A stretch of 40,679 nucleotides of DNA from CAZUAQ01 sp964618455 (GTDB lineage Bacteria > Planctomycetota > Phycisphaerae > UBA1845 > PWPN01), in NCBI GenBank assembly GCA_964618455.1, contig CAZUAQ010000047.1, positions 1 to 40,679 on the forward strand. Reading direction: 5' to 3'. The notes under the pieces were generated by a model, which searched no databases, had not been told where the DNA came from, and saw only the letters and a list, made by a program, of their open reading frames with translations. Below, piece after piece: positions 16,866 through 25,714 of this stretch. Position 1 is the first letter of the stretch, and each line of letters starts with the position of its first letter. A program made the position numbers and the translations under genes.

Positions 16866-18332
16866 TTATTCCATATCACTCATCAGCACCTGGCGTTCGA
16901 AGAGATCCGTACCGATGTTCGAACCCGACTGCTTCAAACGATCGAGGAACGTGGGCCGCAGGCCGGTCGCCACGATCTGGCCGTACGCCTTGCCCTGACT
17001 GTCCATCCCCAATTGCTCGAAACTGAAGATGTCCTGCATGGTGACGACGTCGCCTTCCATGCCGGTCACCTCCGTCACGCTCGTGATCTTGCGCCGCCCG
17101 CCGCTGAGACGCTGGGCCTGCACGATCAGATCGATGGCCGAGGCGAACTGCTGCCGGATCGCTTTCACTGGGAGTTCGAACCCCGACATCATCACCATCG
17201 TCTCCACACGCTGAACCGTGTCGCGCGTGCTGTTGGCGTGCAGCGTCGTCAGCGATCCGTCGTGACCGGTATTCATCGCCTGGAGCATGTCCAGCGTCTC
17301 GGCGCCGCGGCACTCACCCACGACGATCCGGTCCGGACGCATACGCAGACTGTTGATCAGCAGATCGCGAATGTGGATCTGACCCTTGCCTTCGATGTTG
17401 GGGGGCCGCGTTTCCAGGCGTACCACGTGCGGCTGGCGAAGGCGGAGCTCCGCCGCGTCCTCGATGGTCACGATGCGTTCCCCGCCGGGAATGAACGACG
17501 ACATGTTGTTCAGCAGCGTCGTCTTTCCCGAACCCGTACCGCCGATGATCAGGATATTCAGGTGGGCATTGACGCACGCTTCGAAGAACTCCACCATCGA
17601 CGGGGCACATGACTTGAAATTGACGTAGTCCTCCCAGGTGATCGGGTCGTTGCCGAAACGACGAATCGACACGCTGGCACCATCGAGCGCCAGGGGAGGA
17701 ATGATCGCGTTCACACGCGAGCCATCCTTCAAACGCGCGTCCACCATCGGGCTCACTTCGTCGCAGCGCCGTCCCACCGAGCTGACGATCTTGTCGATCA
17801 CGTGCATCAGGTGATCGTTGTCGCGGAACTGGACGTCCGTCTGCGTCAGCTTGCCTTTGCGCTCCACGTAGACATGGCGCGGGCCGTTGATCAGGATATC
17901 GCTGACATTCGGGTCGTTCAGCAGCAGTTCCAGCGGGCCGAGGCCGAATGTCTCGTCCAGGATCTCCTTGACGATGCGCTGCCGCTCGTTGTAATTGAGC
18001 AGCGCGTTCTCGTTCTCGCAGAGACCGAGAATCACCTCGCCGATCTGATCCCGGATACCCGGGTCGTCGTTATCGATCGCGTTGAGATCGAGCTGCTCCA
18101 CCAGCTTGCGGTGGATGCGCGTCTTGAGATCGAAGTACTTTTCGAGCTTGTCCTCCTCCATGCCCTTGCCCTTGGCACGGTCGGGCTTGGCCGGCGCTTT
18201 CGGCGCGGGGATCTGCTCGTTCTTGGGAGCTTCGGGGCGACGTTCCGGCGTCGAGGGCCGGTCCGGCAGCACCGACTTACCCCGCGCGGGTGGTGCTTTC
18301 GTCGCCATGGGTGGTTTCACGCGTCCAAACAT
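16866..18332 (-). CDS. tadA: TadA/CpaF, pilus assembly ATPase
   Basis: A 488-residue hexameric secretion ATPase that powers Flp pilus assembly. A Pro/Lys/Ala-rich tail of about 60 residues leads into the N-terminal domain, followed by the RecA-like core with Walker A GGTGSGKTT (264-272), the Asp box region GERIVTIEDAAELRL, Walker B RPDRIVVGECRGAE, and the His-box-like TGHDGSLTTLHANS. It is single and complete, as in other Tad systems where one ATPase both extends and retracts. AGGGGA precedes the ATG. It lies 49 bases after cpaE. Confidence 0.95.
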   Translation of the reverse strand: MFGRVKPPMATKAPPARGKSVLPDRPSTPERRPEAPKNEQIPAPKAPAKPDRAKGKGMEEDKLEKYFDLKTRIHRKLVEQLDLNAIDNDDPGIRDQIGEVILGLCENENALLNYNERQRIVKEILDETFGLGPLELLLNDPNVSDILINGPRHVYVERKGKLTQTDVQFRDNDHLMHVIDKIVSSVGRRCDEVSPMVDARLKDGSRVNAIIPPLALDGASVSIRRFGNDPITWEDYVNFKSCAPSMVEFFEACVNAHLNILIIGGTGSGKTTLLNNMSSFIPGGERIVTIEDAAELRLRQPHVVRLETRPPNIEGKGQIHIRDLLINSLRMRPDRIVVGECRGAETLDMLQAMNTGHDGSLTTLHANSTRDTVQRVETMVMMSGFELPVKAIRQQFASAIDLIVQAQRLSGGRRKITSVTEVTGMEGDVVTMQDIFSFEQLGMDSQGKAYGQIVATGLRPTFLDRLKQSGSNIGTDLFERQVLMSDME

Positions 18333-18381
18333 ACTGTATTCCCCTTACACGACGCCCTGCGGGCGCATGCCTTGTGTCGCC

Positions 18382-19572
18382 TCATGCTCCGCTGAAGATC
18401 CGTCCGAACAGTCCGTTCTTTGAACCTTCCTCCTGCACCGTTTCATCCGCCGGCTGGGCGATCCATTGCGCCAGCTCCTGAATCCCCAGGCGGAGACGCG
18501 ACTTGGCGTTCACGTCCTTCAACGGAACGCCCATGTTGATGGCCGCGCTCACCGTCTTCCAATCGTCCGCCAACTCGTGCGCGATCTTCATCCGGATCGT
18601 CTGTTCCACGTGCTCGAGTTCCAGGTGGGCCGACTCGAGACCGCTGCGATTGCACACCAGGCAGAAGCGATCCAGGTTGTATCCCCCTTCGCGCAGCTCC
18701 TCGAGCATGCGATGTACGTTCCGCACGCTCGTCACCAGGAGCTGAATCAGCAGGATGTTCACGTCCGCCAGATCCAGCACCGCCTGCCCCCCTACATCGA
18801 ACCGATGCGGGCCGTCCACCACCACGAAGTCGTACATCTGTTGAAGCTGGCTCAGGACCGACGCGCAGTGCGCGGCGGTGATCTGGTCCGCCTGGCCGAA
18901 CTGGTGGGGGCGACTCAGAAGATGGATCCCGGATTCGTGCTTGACCATGGCCTTCTCGATCACCCCGATGTCCAGCTGCTCCGGGGTATCGCACAGATCG
19001 GCAATGGTGTAATCCGGTTGGAGGTCCAGCATGGTCCCGAGCTGGCCGTAACGGAAGTCGAGATCCACCACCGCCACAGGGCGCGTCTCGGTAAACTGCG
19101 CCAACTCGACCGCCAGGTTCGTCGCCAACGTGCTCGCGCCCGCGCCTCCGATCGTCCCCAGGACCGAGATCAGCTTGCCCGTCCCGGCGGCCAACTCGTT
19201 CTGGCTGGCGACCTTCGACAGCGCCTGGGCCAGGATCTCCTTGTCGATCGGCTTGGTCAGGAACTCCCGGATGCCCGACCGCAGGGCCTTCAAAATCGTC
19301 TGGCCGTCCGAGCTCTCCGAGGCCACGAACACCGCCAGTTCGGGGTTGGCCTTGGCGATCTCCGACGCCACGGGAAGCGTCAGGTCCGGAACGGGATCGA
19401 GGTGCATGAGGAGCAGGTCGGCGGGAAACTGCGACACGGCCTGCTCCACCAATGCCGGTTCATCGATGTCCGCGACGATCTGAACACCATCAATGCCCAG
19501 AAGCAGTGCGCGGAGCGGTGCCGCGTAGCTTTCGTCGCCGTTGCAGATGATGACGCGAACGGTCTGTCTCAT
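18382..19572 (-). CDS. cpaE: CpaE/TadZ, receiver-like plus MinD/ParA-like pilus localisation protein
   Basis: A 396-residue cytoplasmic protein expected to place the Tad machine in the cell. Residues 1-120 form an atypical receiver domain: the acidic pair Asp13-Glu14 and Lys107 (FLTKP) are kept, but the usual phosphoacceptor strand reads LLLMHLDP with His where Asp is expected. Residues 130-370 are a ParA/MinD-like ATPase domain with a deviant Walker A, GGAGASTLA (142-150), which lacks both lysines, as is usual in TadZ. A VVDLDFRYGQLG strand follows. The ATG at 19572 has AGGT close upstream; an in-frame TTG 36 bases earlier is rejected. It begins a second half of the locus, downstream of a strong hairpin. 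Confidence 0.92.
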   Translation of the reverse strand: MRQTVRVIICNGDESYAAPLRALLLGIDGVQIVADIDEPALVEQAVSQFPADLLLMHLDPVPDLTLPVASEIAKANPELAVFVASESSDGQTILKALRSGIREFLTKPIDKEILAQALSKVASQNELAAGTGKLISVLGTIGGAGASTLATNLAVELAQFTETRPVAVVDLDFRYGQLGTMLDLQPDYTIADLCDTPEQLDIGVIEKAMVKHESGIHLLSRPHQFGQADQITAAHCASVLSQLQQMYDFVVVDGPHRFDVGGQAVLDLADVNILLIQLLVTSVRNVHRMLEELREGGYNLDRFCLVCNRSGLESAHLELEHVEQTIRMKIAHELADDWKTVSAAINMGVPLKDVNAKSRLRLGIQELAQWIAQPADETVQEEGSKNGLFGRIFSGA

Positions 19573-19745
19573 GGCATACCTGACTTCCGCCGGTCCGATC
19601 CCGGTCAAGAATCGTTATCGGCCACGGGCGGTCGGGATTCGCGGGAACGCGGGGCTCCGGACGATCCGCTGCTTTTCCATTCCTGCCATGAGTCCTGTGT
19701 GTCCCCAATCATACGTGCACATCAGGAACTCGAGGCATGCGTAAA

Positions 19746-19778
19746 CCCCGGCCGGGGATTCAACTGCCCCGGCCGGGG
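19746..19778 (-). terminator. Strong GC hairpin after the TadG-like gene
   Basis: Two copies of the self-palindrome CCCCGGCCGGGG (19746-19757 and 19767-19778) flank a 9-base loop, giving a 12-pair stem. On the minus strand it lies 18 bases after the TadG-like stop and is followed by TTTACG. The short T-run makes intrinsic termination plausible but perhaps partial. The 224-base gap in which it sits has no gene. Confidence 0.6.
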
Positions 19779-19796
19779 CGCTTATCCATCACTTCA

Positions 19797-22055
19797 CTAC
19801 TCGATCAGAATCACCGGGCGCTTCGTGCCCAGCTCCTTGAAAATGGACTTCAACTGATCTTCGTATTCTTCGATCGTACCCTCGGCGTGGAACGAGTTCC
19901 CATGACCGATGGTCGCGATCTCTTCCATCAGATCCTTGTCCGCGTTCGCACCCACACTGACGGTATGGATCTGGATGGGAAGCAGGAAAGTCGGGTTGTA
20001 GTTCTCCGCCGCCTCGGTGGCCGCCTCGATGGCGTCGTCCGCCGGCGAGAGCGAGGATCCCGAGCGACTCTGATTCGCAATACCGTCGGTCAGCAGAATC
20101 ATGACCTTCTTCGCGTTGTTCCGTGCTTCCGAGCTGTTGAACAACACTTCACGGCCTTTTTCGATCCCGTCGGCAATATTCGTCGAGGACGTCCAGATCC
20201 CCGGATAGAGCTTGTCGATCTTGTTGTTGAGCGACGAAAGGTCATCCGTCAGCCACGACATGTGATCCGGCTTGTCACTCGGGCCGTACGCAGACGTGGC
20301 ATAACTCGCCATGCCCACGAAGTCCTGGCTCTCGATACCGTCAATCAGATTCAGCAGTTCCTTCGAGGCGTCCGCGACGGCGCCCATCGGCTGCGTCGGC
20401 GCGCCGCCGAGCCCCTCCGACTTGTGGTAGTTGACCCGATCCTGCAGGAAATCCACCCACGTTTTCAGGCCGTACCGATAGCGGAGATCATTGTCGCCGT
20501 AGTAACCGCTGTCCGGGTAGTAGTACCGCATGCTGGCGGTGTAGTAGCGCCCGGAGGAATACTGGATGAACGAATCCCAGTCACCTCCGACCTTCTTGCT
20601 CAGCGTCTCGGTGTTGGCATCCTGGTCAGGATACGGAATCAGTTCGCCCACCTCGCCCGCATCGATCTCGAGATCGCCGTCCACGTCGTCCCAGAAGTTG
20701 ATACCCAGCGCCAGCTTCACGCGCTCTTCGTACTCGTCCCAGGTCTCGTAGCCGTCACCGTCGAGCGGCTCATTGATCACCGCCGCCTGCTCCGACGTGT
20801 AAGCGTCATAGCCGCGGTCCACCAGAGCTTCGCTGATCTGCTCCGCCGTCAGGTTCCAGTTATCGTTCTTGCCCAGCTTGACCATGCCGGGATCGTTGAC
20901 GAAATCCCAATTCGCGTCGGTGACTTCCGTGCCCCAGTCGTTCATATTGCCCAGCGTCACTTTGCCGCTGAGGTTGTACTCGACCGAGGTATCCGTCGCT
21001 TTCCCTGCCTTGGTACCGACCCCCAGCGTCATCGCCTCCAGGTCATCGTTCGAGAGCGTGAAGGTGAACGATTCGGTTTCCTCCACGCCGTCCTCACCCA
21101 GGCCGTCGCCGATGGCGTCGAACTTCAGCCCGTAGAGTCCCGTCGTTGGATCGGTGCCCAACTCGGGCGAACTGTACCCCGTCGTATCCTCCGAGCTGAC
21201 AATCGTCGCATCGGTCGGCAACCCGAACGTCACGTGACTCAAGGCGGATGTGCCTTCATCGGCGTCACTTGTCAGGTCCACCGTGATCGTGGACGTCCCG
21301 TCGCCGTTGTCCACGATATTCAGGTGCGAATGGAATCCCAGGCTGTCCGTCTGATCCGCCAGGGCGGTCTCCTCGTCGTACAACGACTCGTACACTGGCT
21401 TGTTGCCGACCTCGTCGAGATCCGGGTTCTTGAAGGAACGAAGTGAGCTGTCATCGTTTTTCGAACCGGAAAGGTCCAGCACGAAGACGATGTCGCGCGG
21501 CGTCATGATTGCCGTGGCCCGGGCGGCGATATTCGTTTCGGAAATGCCGAACACGTTCGCAAAGTACAGCGGAACCGCGCCCGAGGGGGCATCCTCGGTG
21601 CGCCGGACCGTGACCCGAACCGCGTTGATCTTCAGCGGATCGGATTCGTCCCAGTCGATGTCGTAATCGCCGGTGTCCCCCATACTGGCATAACCGAAGA
21701 TCACGTCGCCTTCGTACGTACCGGCCTGGGTCTCCGTGACGTCCAGCGTCACACTCTCACCCAGCACCGTGTTGTACGTCGCGAATGCCTGGGCCGTGGG
21801 CACCGCCACCTGACGCGGATCCCCCGTGCTCCAGTCCGACAACGCCGCCGCGGCGGCCATCGCCGAGGCGTCGGCCGTCCGCTGCAGTTGTGCCCGCGTG
21901 TTGTACATGTGGCCCACGTCCACCGTCAGGGCCGCAAAGCCGACGATCACCGACGTGCTGACTGCCACCTGGGCAATCACCGCACCTCGTGGCCGTCGCA
22001 CTCCGACCGCTCGATGTGCCCGACGTTTCATCCGGAACCTGGGAATGCGCTTCAT
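19797..22055 (-). CDS. TadG-like pilus protein with a split von Willebrand factor A domain
   Basis: A 752-residue envelope protein. Residues 20-72 are the TadE/TadG-type N-terminus: RGAVIAQVAVSTSVIVGFAALTVDVGHMYNTRAQLQRTADASAMAAA, with Gln rather than Glu at the fifth position after Gly24. A VWA domain starts at about 187, with the metal-site motif DLSGS at 194-198. The other metal-site parts are Thr625 (TSSTNIADG) and Asp657 (LLTDG), so about 340 residues (205-545) are inserted inside the VWA domain. The insert has strand-rich repeats and acidic, Ca-binding-like stretches (DVDGDLEIDAGE). TadG proteins are thought to be minor pilin-like or surface-exposed parts. The ATG at 22055 has GGAGG 6 bases upstream. 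It is 129 bases from the secretin gene. Confidence 0.85.
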   Translation of the reverse strand: MKRIPRFRMKRRAHRAVGVRRPRGAVIAQVAVSTSVIVGFAALTVDVGHMYNTRAQLQRTADASAMAAAAALSDWSTGDPRQVAVPTAQAFATYNTVLGESVTLDVTETQAGTYEGDVIFGYASMGDTGDYDIDWDESDPLKINAVRVTVRRTEDAPSGAVPLYFANVFGISETNIAARATAIMTPRDIVFVLDLSGSKNDDSSLRSFKNPDLDEVGNKPVYESLYDEETALADQTDSLGFHSHLNIVDNGDGTSTITVDLTSDADEGTSALSHVTFGLPTDATIVSSEDTTGYSSPELGTDPTTGLYGLKFDAIGDGLGEDGVEETESFTFTLSNDDLEAMTLGVGTKAGKATDTSVEYNLSGKVTLGNMNDWGTEVTDANWDFVNDPGMVKLGKNDNWNLTAEQISEALVDRGYDAYTSEQAAVINEPLDGDGYETWDEYEERVKLALGINFWDDVDGDLEIDAGEVGELIPYPDQDANTETLSKKVGGDWDSFIQYSSGRYYTASMRYYYPDSGYYGDNDLRYRYGLKTWVDFLQDRVNYHKSEGLGGAPTQPMGAVADASKELLNLIDGIESQDFVGMASYATSAYGPSDKPDHMSWLTDDLSSLNNKIDKLYPGIWTSSTNIADGIEKGREVLFNSSEARNNAKKVMILLTDGIANQSRSGSSLSPADDAIEAATEAAENYNPTFLLPIQIHTVSVGANADKDLMEEIATIGHGNSFHAEGTIEEYEDQLKSIFKELGTKRPVILIE

Positions 22056-22184
22056 CACAGCCCTCCGCTTCTTCGTTAAGATCCCTCCCGATCTTGTCAG
22101 GCTTCCTGGAGCTCCGGATCGGATTCACATGTCCTCTCGATCCGAGGCCGACACGGCCTCGGGTCACTTGCTGTCGTGGGCCCT

Positions 22185-23801
22185 TCAGAATGCGTCCTGA
22201 TCGCCGTCGGACGGTCCCCAGGGTCCGTGAAGGGACAACTGGTCCGGCGGGCTCGAATACTTGCGATACATCGGCGCGGGTGTCGTCTGCAATGCGCCCG
22301 TGCGCGCCGGATCCGTACTGACCGCTTCGCCCTCGATCTGGCCCAGGCCGTAGAGCTGCCAGTCGTTCGGGTGGCTCGTGTTTTCTCCCGGGACCGGCGG
22401 AACCTGATCCGGCATCATCGACGACACCAGGTCCGGCGTGATCAGCACGATCAACTCCGTCTTGTCCTGCTGGTACTGCACCGACCGGAACAGCGAGCCG
22501 AGCACCGGAAGCTCACCCAGCCCGGGAAGCTTCTCGATCGCGCTGCGCGTCCGCTCATTCAGCAGACCCGCGATGGCGAGCGTGCCGCCCGCGGTCATCT
22601 CCACCGTCGTGTCCACGCGCCGCTGGCTCACGCCCGGCACGATGAATTCACCCGTCTGAACCGCCGTCGAGAAGTCGATCTCGCTCACCTCGGCGGCCAT
22701 CTGCAACCGGATCTCGTTATGGCCGATCACCGTCGGAATGAAGCGGAGAATCACACCGAAGTCTTTCCACTCGATGGTGATCGTCGTGCCCGCACCCGAG
22801 GCCTGCGGCACCGGGACCGGGAACTCACCACCGGCGAGGAATTCCGCCTGCGAACCGCTTCGCGCCACGAGGTTCGGCTCCGCCAGGATGCGAAGCAGAC
22901 CGTTGTCCTGCAGCGCCCGCACGAAGAGGTTCATCTGCAGGCTCTGCGAGCTGATCGTCGTCTGGAATCCACCCGGATCCGAGCCGAAGAGGAATCGGTT
23001 CCCGAAGAACGACGTACCGCCGATACCCGGGACGCCCCCGATCGGCCCAATGATGGCCGGGTTCTGTCCGGAAATGTCGATGGCATTAACGCGCGGCGCG
23101 TTGTCCTGGAACGACGCCCAGGCATCGATCCGCATCTGCCGCGACGCCGACTTGCTCACTTCGGCCACCGTGCACCGCAGCAACACCTGCCGCTCGCCCG
23201 CGACAACCATCTGGTTCTGCGAGCCCGGCACCGCCATCGAGGCGATCTGCATGACGCGCGAGGCGGTCTCCGCGTCGGGAACACGCCCGCCCACGAACAC
23301 CGTCGCCCCCACCGCCTTCAGGTTGACCTCCGCGTAGGGGACGGTCTCCTCGATGATGCGCTTGAGCATCTCCAGGTCAGGCTGGACGATCACCTCCAGC
23401 GCCACCTGCTCGCCGTCCTCGTTGGACAGCACCACCAGCGAGCGCCCGATCGCCTCACCCGAGATCATCACCTGCCGGGGCGAAAGCACCAGCACGCGGG
23501 CGATCTTCTCGTTGCCTATCAGGGCCTGGTGCACGGCGAAATTCGTATCGATCAGCGCCGTCGTGCCGATCGGCACGATGACCGGCTGGCCCGTCGTGTC
23601 CGATTGCCGGCGGATCACCGCCTGCATCTCGCCGTTGTTGGCGAGAATGGTCTGGCTCTCGGACGCTTGCTGCGCGTGAAGCCCCACCATGGGAACGAGT
23701 GAGATTCCCAGCAGGCCCGCCCAGAAGGCTGACCGTGGGAATCCCGGTTTCAGGTTCTTCCCTGTCGTGAACACGTGATTGGCATCCTTGCGTTTCATCA
23801 T
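22185..23801 (-). CDS. cpaC: CpaC/RcpA, outer-membrane secretin of the Flp pilus
   Basis: A 538-residue secretin that forms the outer-membrane pore for the pilus. A signal peptide ends near LVPMVGLHA-QQ. Residues about 70-150 form the pilus-specific N-terminal domain (VIVPIGTTALIDTNFAVHQALIGNEKIARVLVLSPRQVMISG), followed by a BON/KH-like segment (VNLKAVGATVFVGGRVPDAETASRVMQIA). The secretin core lies at about 200-470, with VRALQDNGLLRILAEPNLVARSGSQAEFLAGGEFPVPVPQ and ending near LFRSVQYQQDKTELIVLITPDLV. The C-terminal ~60 residues are polar and probably periplasmic or disordered. Two ATGs start the frame; GGAG lies at acceptable spacing. 43 bases from cpaB. Confidence 0.94.
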   Translation of the reverse strand: MMKRKDANHVFTTGKNLKPGFPRSAFWAGLLGISLVPMVGLHAQQASESQTILANNGEMQAVIRRQSDTTGQPVIVPIGTTALIDTNFAVHQALIGNEKIARVLVLSPRQVMISGEAIGRSLVVLSNEDGEQVALEVIVQPDLEMLKRIIEETVPYAEVNLKAVGATVFVGGRVPDAETASRVMQIASMAVPGSQNQMVVAGERQVLLRCTVAEVSKSASRQMRIDAWASFQDNAPRVNAIDISGQNPAIIGPIGGVPGIGGTSFFGNRFLFGSDPGGFQTTISSQSLQMNLFVRALQDNGLLRILAEPNLVARSGSQAEFLAGGEFPVPVPQASGAGTTITIEWKDFGVILRFIPTVIGHNEIRLQMAAEVSEIDFSTAVQTGEFIVPGVSQRRVDTTVEMTAGGTLAIAGLLNERTRSAIEKLPGLGELPVLGSLFRSVQYQQDKTELIVLITPDLVSSMMPDQVPPVPGENTSHPNDWQLYGLGQIEGEAVSTDPARTGALQTTPAPMYRKYSSPPDQLSLHGPWGPSDGDQDAF

Positions 23802-23844
23802 GGATCAGGCTCCGTTACGACTTAGACCCGGTTTACGATGCTGT

Positions 23845-25038
23845 TTATTCACCCGAGCCTTCCAGTTCCGGTAACGACTCGGTTTCCAGTTCACTCGCGT
23901 CTTCTTCCGTTTCCGACACATCCTCCGTCAGATCCTCAGCGCTCGGCTCCGACGGGAGCGGATTCTTCTCCAGGCTCGGACGACGCTGCTGGGGCTGAGG
24001 AGGCGCCGGAATGTTGACCTGTGTCGGCACACGATTGCGCTTGTTGGCGTTCAGCGCTTTTTCATCCACGCGCCGTGCATTCGCCTGGTCGTTCTCGAAC
24101 GCGACCGTTTCGATCCGCGTCGCCGAGATCACTTCCACGGTCCACGGATCCGGAGCGGCGGCGGCCATCAGCAGTTGCGTATCGATGACCGGTGGCTTCG
24201 GCTCCGGTTTCACTTCCACCGGCTTCACCTCGGCCTGCGTCTTGGTCTCTTTATCGGGCGACCCCAGATCGAACTTACGTTCTTTGCTGAACAATCCACT
24301 GAGAAATGTACGGCGGGGCTCGGCATCTTCGCTCCGGGGCTCCTCGAACAGGTTCGTGTCGTTGGCGACCACTTCTTCGAAGACCTGCTTGTCCACCGAA
24401 TTCCGCAACGACAGGCTCAAACTGCCCTTCATCTGAGCCAGCTGCACCTTCAGCGCCTGCTCAGGGGTCAATTCCAGTGTCACCGAACGCGACACTTCGG
24501 CCCCCGATTCGTCGCTTTCGATCTTGTCACCCACGGTGAGGATCCTGACGTCCTGCAGCAGCATCCGGCTTTCCTTGCCCGCACGCGACCGGCTGTTCAG
24601 CGTGCAGATCAGGTCGACGCGGCTGCCCGGTTTGATCCAGCCACCGACGGCGGCGAATTCATTCACTTTCACCGCGATGGCCCGATAACCTTCTTCGAGC
24701 CGACCCGCCAGGCCGATCGGCGTCCCCGGCGGCGCCAGCAAGGCTTCGAGGACGGGCACACCCTTCGGGATCGGATTGCTCGTCACCCGGCCCGAAACCT
24801 CTTCCACGGTTTCAAAGGTGCCGTCCGGGACGAGCGCCTTCGGAACCGAGACCACCTTCATCATCGACTCGGTAATGTCCATCGTGGCATTGATGTGCGT
24901 CGTCGCCACGACCACGTCGACGGTCTCCGCCGGCTGGTTCCCGGCCTTCGCGCTCGCCAGTTTGTCCACGAACAGCTTGATGGCGAAGATGCCGATCAGC
25001 AGTCCCAAGGCCAACGGAATGATCGCTTTCGTCTTCAT
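23845..25038 (-). CDS. cpaB: CpaB/RcpC, Flp pilus assembly periplasmic protein
   Basis: A 397-residue protein anchored by one N-terminal membrane segment (residues 5-24) with a SAF domain (about 40-105: VDVVVATTHINATMDITESMM, then GRVTSNPIPKGVPVLEALL) and the RcpC domain (about 115-225: GYRAIAVKVNEFAAVGGWIKPGSRVDLICTL). These are the usual parts of CpaB, which works with the secretin. The C-terminal ~150 residues are a polar, Pro- and Glu-rich tail, longer than in many homologues, ending in a run of acidic residues. AAGGAG lies 7 bases before the ATG. The 226 bases up to tadE hold no gene. Confidence 0.93.
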   Translation of the reverse strand: MKTKAIIPLALGLLIGIFAIKLFVDKLASAKAGNQPAETVDVVVATTHINATMDITESMMKVVSVPKALVPDGTFETVEEVSGRVTSNPIPKGVPVLEALLAPPGTPIGLAGRLEEGYRAIAVKVNEFAAVGGWIKPGSRVDLICTLNSRSRAGKESRMLLQDVRILTVGDKIESDESGAEVSRSVTLELTPEQALKVQLAQMKGSLSLSLRNSVDKQVFEEVVANDTNLFEEPRSEDAEPRRTFLSGLFSKERKFDLGSPDKETKTQAEVKPVEVKPEPKPPVIDTQLLMAAAAPDPWTVEVISATRIETVAFENDQANARRVDEKALNANKRNRVPTQVNIPAPPQPQQRRPSLEKNPLPSEPSAEDLTEDVSETEEDASELETESLPELEGSGE

Positions 25039-25264
25039 CGTCTACTCCTTTCGAACCTCTGCCCCGTGCATCGACGGGATCGGCTCGAGATGGGGCGAAC
25101 ATGCCGCGCCCCGGTGTCCCCTGATTGTCTTTTGCGGATGCGTCGTGTCCTGACGCGCTTGCGGATCCGGGCGGATTTGACGATGCCGACCGGATGTCGG
25201 CCCCGAAGGACCTCGCCGGAATCACTCCGGCATTCATGGCCATCGGCCGATTTTCACGACCGGA

Positions 25265-25699
25265 TTACGTTCCTTCCTTGCGCATCGAGCAAACCGCGTC
25301 GAGCGTGGTCGTATCGAGACCCAGGAAGTCCCCGAAAAGCGAGACATTCTCATAGGGAACCGACACCGACACCGTGACGACCGTATAACTTTCGCCTTCC
25401 GGCACGCCTTCCGAGATCGTCAGCATGTCGGTCGAGACCGCGCTGCCCAGTGCCGCCGCCGCATTTATGAAGCGCGTCTGAATGTCCGAGGTTTCACTGC
25501 CCTGCAATACGCCGACACGGCACGCTTCACGCGTCGCCGTGTTCAGTGTTTCCGATACCATGAAAACGCGGCCGAACTCCATGATGCCGAACAACATTGT
25601 CAGCAACAGGGGAGTCACGACCGCCAGTTCGACCACCGCCGCCCCTCGGCGACGCGTGGTCGTTCGTCGAAGTCTCATCAAGCTTCGTGGTGCCTTCAT
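25265..25699 (-). CDS. tadE: TadE-like minor pseudopilin
   Basis: A 144-residue pseudopilin of the Tad system. The basic leader (RRTTTRRRG) is followed by AAVVELAVVTPLLLTMLFGIMEFGRVF: Gly19 is the cleavage glycine and Glu24 is the conserved Glu at position 5 of the mature protein, as required by the prepilin peptidase. The rest is a periplasmic domain with TREACRVGVLQG, typical of TadE. GGAG lies 8 bases before the ATG. It starts 15 bases after the stop of the prepilin peptidase gene, its likely processing enzyme. Confidence 0.9.
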   Translation of the reverse strand: MKAPRSLMRLRRTTTRRRGAAVVELAVVTPLLLTMLFGIMEFGRVFMVSETLNTATREACRVGVLQGSETSDIQTRFINAAAALGSAVSTDMLTISEGVPEGESYTVVTVSVSVPYENVSLFGDFLGLDTTTLDAVCSMRKEGT

Positions 25700-25714
25700 G
25701 CGTCAATCTCCATT

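Noticed and set aside
19737..21446. A 569-codon plus-strand open frame opposite the TadG-like gene
   Set aside because: Low-complexity Arg/Val-rich translation; the minus-strand gene has clear motifs and a Shine-Dalgarno.
22176..23702. A 508-codon plus-strand open frame opposite the secretin gene
   Set aside because: Arg/His-rich translation typical of an antisense frame; the secretin is unmistakable.
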